Shown here piece after piece: positions 19,170 to 27,477 of a DNA stretch of 43,553 nucleotides. The stretch is from positions 1 through 43,553 of the forward strand of contig JADJYH010000060.1 of the NCBI GenBank assembly GCA_016719855.1. The letters run 5' to 3'. Origin of the DNA: Saprospiraceae bacterium. GTDB taxonomy: Bacteria > Bacteroidota > Bacteroidia > Chitinophagales > Saprospiraceae. The notes under the pieces are model-generated. The model saw only the letters and a program-made list of their open reading frames with translations. It did not search any database and was not told where the DNA came from. Each line of letters opens with the position of its first letter. Positions within the stretch are counted from its first letter, which is position 1. A program made the position numbers and the translations under genes.

Positions 19170-19615
19170 GCCCAAAAGGAGACCGCCAACAACGCCCCCT
19201 ATACCGGATTTGGTAAAAGAGAAATCTGGACTGCTGGCGACATGGTGTTCGCCCCGGGCAGCAAAAATCAAAAATACCGGGTAGAAAACTTCATGTCGAT
19301 ACCAGATGGCGGCTGGGATGAATGGACAGAAACGGAATCTAAATTCGTGAAGCCCGTCCATGAAAAAAACATCGCCAAGGGAAACCGTGCTGGCTGGCTC
19401 ATGGGCTTTATGGTTTTGCCACGTGGCGGCGACTCCCCCTACCAAGCTTCCACCGTTGACCTCTTCAACACCTGGGAAGACATGAACAAAATGAAGGCCA
19501 AGCCTGGAAAGAAGTTTATCCTGACATGAGCGACGACCGTGTCTGGAAACGCATTGAGGCCACCAGAACCATCGTCAAGACGGAAGTACGGAGGCTGGTG
19601 GATTTTGTGGAATAG
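19170..19615 (+). pseudogene. 5'-truncated duplicate of the secreted protein at 13264-14070
   Basis: It matches 13619-14070 almost throughout (AQKETANN, IWTAGDMVF, ENFMSIPDGGWDEWTETE, GWLMGFMVLPRGGD, VRRLVDFVE), beginning at the shared stretch ccgcccaaaagg. The first 118 residues and the signal peptide are missing, and a base is lost near 19490. Amino-acid differences (APYTGFGK for TDQYRDLVK, DDRVWKRI for NDRIGKKI) show a diverged copy, not an assembly echo of the same DNA. It lies head-to-head with the truncated rapZ-like gene. Confidence 0.8.
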
Positions 19616-19700
19616 AGGAGCGAGAGAAGTGGGAGGGTGAGAACCGTAATGTGCGCTCTCATTCTCAAGAGATAGTCGAAAACTTAATGTTTTCATTAGA

Positions 19701-19743
19701 GGAGCGGCAGCCGGGCCGGCATTTTCGGTTGCCCTCCTTTTTT
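19701..19743 (+). terminator. Rho-independent terminator
   Basis: ggag-c-ggcagccg pairs with cggttgcc-ctcc (one bulged C, one G-T), followed by six T at 19738-19743. It ends transcripts running from the duplicate fragment. The 28 bases before it (19671-19698, including gaaaac-ttaat-gttttc) recur before the terminator at 18433. Confidence 0.75.
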
Positions 19744-19870
19744 ATACATCGAGCCGCCAGGTTTTGTGCATCTGGTATATCCAGATTTCCGAATCCCGCT
19801 GGTCCAAGTCTGAAAACCTGACCAAGCAGGGCAGGTGCGGAGGTAGCAATTAATTGCCAAAATTGATGTA
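19744..19870 (-). other. Spacer with possible short coding remnant
   Basis: On the minus strand a frame ends ...RDSEIWIYQMHKTWRLDV-stop near 19747, preceded by LVRFSDLDQ. It is about 35 residues from the nearest start-like codon and resembles the tail of a lost gene. I do not recognise it. Confidence 0.25.
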
Positions 19871-20719
19871 TTACAGGTGCTTTCCAAAAAACGCCATCGT
19901 CCGCTCCCAAGCCAGTTTCGCCGCCGCCTCGTTGTACCTCGCAGCCGAGGTGTCGTTGTGGAAAGCATGTTGAACGCCGGGGTACAGGTGCTGCTCGTAT
20001 TTCACACCCATTGCTTTCAATTGCACTTCGTAGGCGGTCATTCCCGCATTCACCCGCTCGTCCATTTCGGCATAGTGCAGTTGCACGGCGGCCTTGATTT
20101 TCGGCACGTCGGCGGCTTCGGGCTGCCGACCATAGAAGGCGACGGCGGCTTTCAAATTGGGAACGTTTACCGCCAGGTTGTTCGACATGGCACCGCCCCA
20201 GCAGAAGCCGACGCAGCCGAAGCTGCCGTTGCAATCCTCCCTTTTTGCCAACAAATCAAAGGCCCGAATGAAGTTTTGAAGGGACTCCTCTGGTTTCAGC
20301 GTGGTGAACAGCTGACGGGCCTCGTCCTCGTTGGCGGGCGTGCCGCCGAGCGGGGCGAGGGCATTGGGTGCAAGGGCGAGGTAGCCTGCCTTGGCTGCCC
20401 TTCGTGCCACGTCTTCGAGGTGTGCGTTCAGCCCCCGGTTCTCGTGGATGACCACGACGGCGGCGTATTTCTTCCGTTTTTTCGGGCGGGCGAGGTAGCC
20501 CTTCATCTCGCCGTTGACGCCTGCCCAAGTGACGTACTCGGTGTGCAGGTCGTCGCCCTGCGTTTTATTGGCGGGGGTGCAGCCCGTTTCAATGAGCGGC
20601 AAAACGGCTAATGCCGCCGCCATGCCGCCCGTGAGCTTGGCGAGGCGTTCGATAAACTCCCTGCGGGGCAGGGGCTTGTGGGTGTACTCGTCGTAGAGGT
20701 TGATGATTTGCTGGTCCAT
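19871..20719 (-). CDS. Dienelactone hydrolase family protein, exported
   Basis: An alpha/beta hydrolase of the DLH family, which opens lactone rings in aromatic degradation; many members have other ester substrates. The ATG at 20719 (MDQQIINLYDEYTH) is chosen over the upstream 20788 because the twin-arginine-like signal (PLPRREFIERLAKLTGG...IETGC) then lies near the N-terminus, followed by a lipobox. The catalytic set is visible: Glu in VVVIHENRGLN, nucleophile Cys in GCVGFCWGG (about residue 170), Asp in YAEMDERV, and His in VQHAFHND. It shares the export type with the intradiol dioxygenase at 10757, whose pathway products DLH enzymes process. A functional link is inference. Confidence 0.9.
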   Translation of the reverse strand: MDQQIINLYDEYTHKPLPRREFIERLAKLTGGMAAALAVLPLIETGCTPANKTQGDDLHTEYVTWAGVNGEMKGYLARPKKRKKYAAVVVIHENRGLNAHLEDVARRAAKAGYLALAPNALAPLGGTPANEDEARQLFTTLKPEESLQNFIRAFDLLAKREDCNGSFGCVGFCWGGAMSNNLAVNVPNLKAAVAFYGRQPEAADVPKIKAAVQLHYAEMDERVNAGMTAYEVQLKAMGVKYEQHLYPGVQHAFHNDTSAARYNEAAAKLAWERTMAFFGKHL

Positions 20720-20770
20720 AATGGCTGTTTTATTGAATGCTGTACAAGTGAATGTTTGCTGATTCATGCT

Positions 20771-20815
20771 TTTACCATGAAAATTCAAAATTAATTTTTA
20801 AATTTTCATGGTAAA
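20771..20815 (-). promoter_or_regulatory. 45-base palindrome holding a -7 element, upstream of the DLH gene
   Basis: The arms 20771-20785 and 20801-20815 (tttaccatgaaaatt and its complement) are a perfect 15-base inverted repeat. The centre contains TAATTTTG on the minus strand (20793-20786), an exact TAnnTTTG match, 67 bases before the start codon. A dimeric regulator covering the promoter is a reasonable guess. Confidence 0.55.
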
Positions 20816-20915
20816 CGTCGCTTTTGACCAAATCTCCCAACCTCTTTATGGTAGTGGCTTCTCCATTCGTTGCTTCAGATTTGACGGGGAATTGCCAAAT
20901 TTTGGTTAGCCCCCA

Positions 20916-23300
20916 TTAAAAATCCCCTGCCTCTTCCATCTTGGGTTCCTTCTTTTTCTGCTGATGCAGCCTGTAACTGAAGGTCAGGTTCACCTGACGC
21001 CTGCGCCATTGGAAGTCGTTTTCCGTATAGAACGTCTCGCCTTCCGACACGAAGCGGTGGCGGCGGGAGTTGAACAGGTCGCTGACGTTGAGCGTGAGCG
21101 TGGCGTTGTTCTTCAAAATGTCCTGGCTGAGGGCGATGTCCAAGAAGTAGTTGGGCTTGCGATAACCCTGGGTGGTTTGCCGCTTCGCTTCGTAGTTGCC
21201 CCGAAGTTGTAGGTCGGTTTTCTTCCAAAAAGTGAACCGGGAAGTCAGTCGGGTAAACCAACTGTAGGTATCGGCTTCGAAGTCGGCACCAAGGTTGGCA
21301 CCATCAGTGATGGAGCGGAAGAAGTTGAAGTTGCCGTCCATTTTCCACCACTTTGCCAAGTTGTAGGCGGCGGTGAACTCCAGGCCGAAAGCATCTTCCG
21401 TGCTGAGGTTTTCGGGGCGGGTAGCAGCGATTCCTTCTGCATCTACCCGACGTATGCGCTCGATTTTGCCGGTCGTATGGCGGTAGTATAGCGAGGAAGA
21501 GAGTGAGCCGTTATCCATGTACTTGATATGGCCAAACTCGTAGGCATCCGTAAATTCAGGGTCCAAATCGGGGTTGCCGCTCCAGTAGTTGCGCTCGTCG
21601 GAATAGGTGACAAAGGGGTTGAGGTCCCTGTATCGGGGCGGTTTACCCGTCGGCTGTAGCTCACCTGCATGGCGTTTTCGTTGGGCAAATCGTAGGTCAA
21701 GTGGACACTGGAAACAGGCTGTAGTAGTCCCTTGCGTTTACGCTATCGGCCGCTACGAGCCTCGTGGTCACGTCCGTGTACTCCGTCCGCAGGCCAACCT
21801 GGTAGGAGACCTTGCCTTTTTTGTCCCCAAAAATGCCGTAAGCAGCATGGATGTTTTCGTCGTACAGGAAGTTGTCGTCCAGTCCTTTGACCGTCTCCCA
21901 AGTGCCGTCCTTTAACTCTGTCACCCGGAACTCGTTCCCTAAGTTTCGAAATGTGCTGCGTAGGCCGCCTTCGACTTTTCGATTCTTTGAAAAAGGATGC
22001 ACGTAGTCGGCTTGGAAGAGGTATTGCCGTTCCGTCTCGTAGTTGTAGGAGCTTTGCAACTTATCTATTGCACCACTTGGCGAGCCATCCGGCAGGTAGA
22101 ACTTCTCCACGAAATCCTGATCGCTGTCCTCCCAGTTGTCGAGCAAACGGGCCTCGGCAACGAACTCGTGACCCTCCTTGTCAAACGTCTTTTTGTAGGT
22201 CAGCGAGTATTCGGAGTTGGGTTCGATTTCCTTCTCAAACTGGGTGCGGGTGCTGATGCTGGTCAGGTTGTTTTCATCGCCCACAAAATCCCGGTACTCG
22301 ATGTCCATCGTGCGGTCGCCATCGGTGCGGCGCAAGGTGTAGGCGGCGGTGAGGATGTTTTTTGGGTTGAAATAAAAATCAAGTCCACCCCGAATATTTT
22401 GTGCAATCACCTCCTGGTCACGGGTATTTTTTTGGCGATAAATAAAGGTGGTGTCACCAGCAAAACTTCTTTTGTAAATAGAGCCGCCGCTTGGCGAGGT
22501 GCGGTAGGAGATGCCGTAATTGATGAAAAATTGAGGCGCTCGTGGCGATAGTTGAGGTTCAGTGCCACACCGTAGTTTTCGGGATGCCCGGCGATGAGGT
22601 CGAAGGCACCGTTGAAGCCGTTGCCCTGCTCTTTTTTCAGGATGATGTTGATGATGCCGCCCACGCCCTCGGCCTCGTAGCGGGCGCTGGGGTTGGTGAT
22701 GATTTCCACCCGCTCGATGAGGCTGCCCTGCAACTGTTGCAAGCCAGCCGCCCCGTTGAAACTGACCAGCCCGCTGGGCTTGCCATCAATGAGGATGCGC
22801 ACGTTGCCGCTGCCCCGTAAGCTGACGTTGCCCTCCACGTCCACCTGCACGGAGGGGATGTTGGAGAGCAGTTCGGCGGCGTTGCCACCGGCATTGGCGA
22901 GGTCTTTGCCGACGTTGAACACCCGCTTGTCGAGCGGCATCTGCATGGTGCTTTTTTCGGCCTGCACCACGACTTCGCCGAGCATCGTTTCCGCTGCCTT
23001 CAATTCGATGTTGCCGAGGTCGAGCGGCGCTTTTTTAATCTCAATTTTTTCAACAATAAAAGGCTCGTAGGCCAGAAACTCGAACTTGGCGAAATAGCTG
23101 CCGGTCTTCGCCGATATTTCAAATATGCCCGCATCGTCGGTGATGGTGCCATCCACGAGCAGGCTGTCCGTTATTGAAAACAGGCTAACAGTGGCGTAGG
23201 GCAAAGGCGCACCCGTTTGGCTGTCGGTGACTTTGCCCTTGATTTGGGCATGGAGAGTTAAGGAAGAAACGGCGAAGCAAATAATTAGGAACGCTCTCAT
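20916..23300 (-). CDS. Outer-membrane beta-barrel receptor (carboxypeptidase-reg + plug, frameshifted)
   Basis: TonB-dependent-receptor-like outer-membrane protein of about 795 residues. The ATG at 23300 gives the signal MRAFLIICFAVSSLTLHAQ. Next are a carboxypeptidase-regulatory-like fold (IKGKVTDSQTGAPLPYATV), a plug (LSNIPSVQVDVEGNVSLRGS, VRILIDGKPSG, IERVEIITNPSARYEAEG, GIINIILKK) and a barrel of the OMP_b-brl type ending FSYRLHQQKKKEP. Single-base losses at 22526-22530, about 21707-21712 and 21635-21638 break it; repaired, the pieces 22527-23300, 21707-22529, 21638-21710 and 20916-21640 join. No neighbouring SusD or substrate gene is present, so the ligand is unknown. Confidence 0.88.
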
Positions 23301-23377
23301 TGTGTAATTATAATTAGTGAAAAATGGGTTGTCTCTACAATATTTATCTATCCACAAAGCGATAATAGACAAATCAT

Positions 23378-23385
23378 CAAAGCTA
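23378..23385 (-). promoter_or_regulatory. Candidate -7 promoter element for the outer-membrane receptor
   Basis: TAGCTTTG on the minus strand matches TAnnTTTG exactly, about 78 bases before the start codon at 23300. No good -33 box is seen at the usual distance. Confidence 0.4.
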
Positions 23386-23481
23386 AAAACAGGCCCTTGG
23401 CCTAATTGTTACCGGGTTGTCGGCGAATCCGGTAAATGTGGAGATGAAAAAAGTGGGATTGTGTATTTGGAAGAGAAAAAA

Positions 23482-24023
23482 GCACTGCGGACCAATAAGC
23501 CGGATTCTGTACACTCCACGCAAGCAGAGGCTCCATCATTTATCTGGGACCAGCCCTCACGGCTGGCCTCTAGCTGCCTACCCCGGCTCGGGCGAGCAGC
23601 CCTTCCATCCCGATGCAAGCATCGGGACATCACCGGTGTACATGACATTTCAACCCACAAGGTTTATCCGCCCCGCTTGTTGCCAAACGACGCCGTGCGC
23701 TCTTACCGCACGTTTTCACCCTTACCACTCGATTGCGGATTGCAGGATTGCGGATTGCGGATTAGGTTGACTGCAACCTTGCGCCTAATCTGCTTCTTAT
23801 GAAAAGTTATTAAAGCAAGCAGGCATTTCTAAGAATCCGCAATCCGCAATCCCAGAATCCGCAACCGAATGGCGGTAATTTTCTGTGACACTCTCTGGCC
23901 CCCGTTTGACCGGAGTCCCACCCGTTAGGTGGTGTGGCGCTCTACGTTGTCCGGACTTTCCTCCCCAACCGCACTTCCCCTTTAGGGGGCAGGGGGTCAA
24001 GGCGATGGAGTAGCCCGCAGTGC
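23482..24023 (-). ncRNA. rnpB: RNase P RNA, with enlarged P12
   Basis: Catalytic RNA of RNase P, maturing tRNA 5' ends. On the minus strand the universally conserved pieces occur in order: GAGGAAAGTCCGGAC (23963-23949), ACAGAAAATTACCGCC (23886-23871), GGTAAGGGTGAAA (23726-23714), GTGCGGTAAGAGCGCAC (23711-23695) and ACAGAATCCGGCTTAT (23510-23495). The ends pair as P1: gcactgcgg (24023-24015) with ccgcagtgc (23490-23482), followed by a TTTTTT terminator run (23480-23475). The length is about 542, against about 350-400 usually. The excess is a 148-base repeat hairpin in P12 (23725-23872). A -7 promoter box ends 5 bases before the 5' end. Confidence 0.95.
23725..23872 (-). repeat. Word-repeat hairpin extending helix P12 of RNase P RNA
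   Basis: The base of P12 is the 7-bp stem ccattcg (23872-23866) with cgagtgg (23731-23725). Above it the arms are made of the word attgcgg/ccgcaat: three or four copies in 23731-23765 and in 23831-23866. Between them lies about 65 bases without the word. The element has the same make-up as the intergenic hairpins at 1873, 29915 and 32081, with a different word. Confidence 0.85.
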
Positions 24024-24027
24024 GGCG

Positions 24028-24035
24028 CAAAGCTA
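24028..24035 (-). promoter_or_regulatory. -7 promoter element of rnpB
   Basis: TAGCTTTG on the minus strand is an exact TAnnTTTG match and ends 4 bases before the predicted first base of P1, the expected distance to a transcription start. Confidence 0.7.
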
Positions 24036-24078
24036 AAGCAAGTTTCGGGTTCCGAGTTTTGAGATTTGAATCGAGGGT

Positions 24079-24611
24079 TCACTGTTCCGCCAATTTCATC
24101 AAAAACTGCTTCCAAAGCACGTAGGCTCGGGCCAAGGTTGTGCCTTGCACCTGGTCGTACCAGCCAATGGTCACTGTCTCCACTTGGTGTTCGGGTTCAT
24201 TGCCGAAAGGCGTGTGGAGAAAGGTTTTTCCCGGCTTCGCCGGAATGAGAATGGCCAAGCATTTTCGTCGGGAGTGGTCACGATTCGGAGTTTTTCTACG
24301 TCAATATCCTGAAAGTGGAGGTAGTATTTGCTGCCGCCAATTATCGAATCTTTCTCCAGGGTGCGCCTCAGCACTGGAATTTCGAGCAGGGTGCTATCGG
24401 CCCTTGAGAAGTTGGTGGAAAAGGTTTTCGAAAAAGTTGTTCCATTGAGCGAATCGGGGAGGCTGGAAGGCAACTGCAAGCTGAGCAAGTTGTTGAGTTG
24501 CCAACGAAGGTCTTTCAGGCTGGCATCGGTGGGCGTTGCCGCTGGCTGGTTTTGGGCATGGCAGCCAAGTGAAAGCAGCAGGAGCAGAAGAACGAAGGAG
24601 GTAGTTTTCAT
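24079..24611 (-). CDS. Small exported protein of unknown function (frame broken at a palindrome)
   Basis: About 175 residues. The signal MKTTSFVLLLLLLSLGCHAQ could be cut as a lipoprotein (SLGC) or after HAQ. The N-terminal frame (24171-24611) includes LKDLRWQLNNLLSLQ, YYLHFQDIDVEKLRIVTTPDENAW. The C-terminal part (HTPFGNEPEHQVETVTIGWY, YVLWKQFLMKLAEQ, stop 24079-24081) lies in another frame. The switch falls at about 24225-24245, at the palindrome ccggcttcgccgg, a REP-like motif, so a real small insertion is possible as well as a read error. No family recognised. Confidence 0.6.
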
Positions 24612-24819
24612 GAAATCAAATTTGTTGGCTGCAAAATTAGCTTAAACTGTGCCGTGTTGGTGGGGCATTGCAAATGGTGGAATTCATTAACACAAAAGGT
24701 ATAGGATTTTCGCTAAAATTGCACCGCTCTTCTTCAAAACCGTTTCTGAGCTGAATATCAAAATGTGGAAGTGACGAATGCCCAGAACCGTCAAGTGTGA
24801 CTAACGAACAAAGTACTAA

Positions 24820-27181
24820 ATGCAAAAGGACCATTCATTGTCCAATTTGAAAAATCTGCTGAAAAATTTAAATCCTGTTCTTCACCGTTGGCGTGAGCGC
24901 TATCGGCAATTTCAAGGCCGGAAGCCGATATTGGCCAAATCTTTATTGGGGGCAGGCCTTGCACTTTGCCTGTCACTTGTCGCCATTACTGCTTTTGTCC
25001 TTCTTTTGTTCAATGGTGCTTTCGGCCCCATCCCCACATCGGCTTCCCTGAAAACAATTGACCATAACCTAGCTTCCGAAGTGTACTCGGCGGATGGCGT
25101 CCTGCTGGGCCGCTACTTTTTCGAAAACCGCCTTCCCTCCAGTTTGGAGGAGATTCCGGCTTGCTTGAAAAACGCACTCATCGCCGCAGAGGATACCAGG
25201 TTTTACGAGCACCACGGCATTGATTATTGGGCACTGGGAAGGGTTTTGGTGAAAAGCATCCTGATGCAAGAGGACGAATCGGGCGGCGGCAGCACCATCA
25301 CGCAGCAGTTGGCCAAGAACCTTTACCCTCGAAAAAAATTCCGGCTGATGAGCCTGCCCATCAACAAGGCCAAAGAAATGGTCATTGCCGCTCGCCTCGA
25401 AAAAGTGTATTCCAAGGAAGAAATATTGACGCTCTACCTCAACACCATCCCCCTTCAGCGGCAACGTGTTTGGGATAAAAACCGCTTCCAACCGCTTCTT
25501 CAACAAAGAACCAAAAAACCTGAAGCCCGAGCAGGCTGCCGTGCTGGTCGGAATGTTGAAAGCCACTACAGCCTACCATCCTTTCAAAAACCCAGAACGC
25601 TCCAAGGAACGCAGGAACGTCGTGCTTGGAAGGATGGAAAAGCATGGCTTTTTGAAAAAAACAGAACTGGATTCCCTCCAAAAACTGCCCCTAAAGCTCG
25701 ATTACAAACCCCAAACCCACAACGAAGGGGATGGAACCCACTTCCGGGAACACCTGCGGCTTGAACTGGAGGAAGCTTTGAAAAAATACACAAAACCTGA
25801 CGGAAGTGATTACAATCTCTACACCGATGGCCTGAAAATTTACACCACCATTGACTCCCGCTTGCAGCATTTTGCCGAAAAAGCGGCGGAGGCTGAAATG
25901 CGGAGGATTCAGGCCAATTATTTCAAGCAAGCAAAAAAGGACAAGCTGACCAAGTCATACGGCAACGAAGACCTGCTCAACCAGCATGTCAAATTAGCTG
26001 ACCGGGCGAGGACGATGCGGGAGCGGAAGGCGAGCAAGGAAGAGGTGGCCAAAGCGCTGACGACCCCAACCAAAATGACAATTTTGAACTGGAAAACAGG
26101 GTTGGACATTGATACGATGCTCTCGCCAATAGATTCGGTCAAATATTACCTCTCGCTGCTGAACACCGGATTTCTTGCCGTGGATTACAAAACCGGAAAA
26201 ATACTGGCCTGGGTGGGCGGCGTCAATTTCAAGTACGCAAAGTTTGACCATATAAAATCACGGCGCCAGGTAGGCTCCACCTTCAAGCCCATACTTTACT
26301 CCCAAGCCCTCGAAAGTGGCATAGATCCTTGCAAACACTGGCACAACGAGCATATCACCTACGAGGAGTTCGACAACTGGGCACCCAAGAACGTGGACGA
26401 GCAATACGGCGGCTATTACAATATGGAGGGTGCGCTGCGGCGCTCCATCAATACCATTGCCGTACAGGTCATTTTGGAAACAGAGGCGGAACCTGTGGTG
26501 GAAATGGCCAAGCGCATGGGCATAAACTCCCCAATACCGAAGGAAGCAGGCATCGCACTCGGTGGCGTGGATTTGACGCTGTACGAGATGGTCAACGCAT
26601 TTTCAACCATCGCCAACCGGGGCAAACGGCCCATCCTTCATCATATTACCAAGGTGGAAACCAAGGAGGGCGAAATCCTCAAAGGCTTTGCGTCGCCCAA
26701 GCCAAAATCCTTTGTGGCCGCCATGTCCGAAATGCATGCGGACATGATACGCTACTTCCTCATCCAGGTCATCGAGGCCAAGGATGGAACTGCGCACCGA
26801 CTGCGCAGCCAATTTACGCTAAACGTACCCGTGGCAGGAAAAACTGGCACCTCCAACGACAACCGGGACGGCTGGTTCATCGGTTTCACCCCCGACATCT
26901 GTTTTGGTGCCTGGGTGGGAGGCGAACACCCGCAGGTGCGGTTCAGTGAGACAAGGCTTGGACAGGGTTCCAGCACGGCTATGCCCATCTGCACCAATTT
27001 CCTCAACCAGGTGTACGGCTCGAAGCAATATGTAAAATGGGGGAAAAACACTTTCCCGGAAATGGACACCATCACGCTGGACAAACTGGATTGTTACGGG
27101 CTCCGTCACCCAAAGGACTCAATTTTGATGGATTCAATCGTAGCACCCACGCTACAGCTGCCCCAACTTGGAAAAGATTAA
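24820..27181 (+). CDS. Class A penicillin-binding protein (PBP1A-type, frameshifted)
   Basis: Bifunctional peptidoglycan synthase in the inner membrane. A cytoplasmic N-terminus and one transmembrane helix (about residues 45-68) precede the GT51 glycosyltransferase domain, with the catalytic Glu in AAEDTRFYEHHGID and with GGSTITQQLAKNLY. The transpeptidase domain follows with the active Ser in VGSTFKPILY (about 485), RRSINT, and KTGTSNDNRDGWFIG (about 673). The frame breaks at 25449-25453: five C where four give the expected NTIPFSGNVFGIKTA. Repaired length is about 786 residues, normal for the family. The next gene is convergent. Confidence 0.93.
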
Positions 27182-27477
27182 GGCCAACTTGATGAGCCTT
27201 TCAATTGAAAGGTAGTCACTTTGCTTGTGGGGGGTGGTAGTTGGCTCTCCATTTTATTTTGATCTCAAAGCCACCTTTTTTCTGACGCTCTCATCCTTTC
27301 CTTTTTTGAAGCTCTGATAGTCAACCCTTCAATGGACCAGTTTTCTTGAATCGTTTTGAAGCCGTCAAAGAATTGATTGTTACAGATTCATGTTGCGAGC
27401 TATTACAAACAAGTCAGATAGAAACTCTAGATTTCGCCGACTCCCCAATCGTCAATCGTCAATCGCTCAATCGTAAA
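27182..27477. other. Spacer between convergent genes
   Basis: It contains a perfect 16-base palindrome (27197-27212, cctttcaattgaaagg) 15 bases after the PBP stop, a likely transcript-end hairpin. Near the other end (27440-27484) is a run of the word aatcgtc/aatcaatc, one arm of the word-repeat type without a clear partner arm. No gene seen. Confidence 0.5.

Noticed and set aside
22542..22820. Plus-strand frames across the outer-membrane receptor
   Set aside because: Antisense shadows of the plug domain.
23409..24030. Several 60-160 residue frames over 23.3-24.0 kb
   Set aside because: They lie on the RNase P RNA and its repeat hairpin and have no protein-like features.
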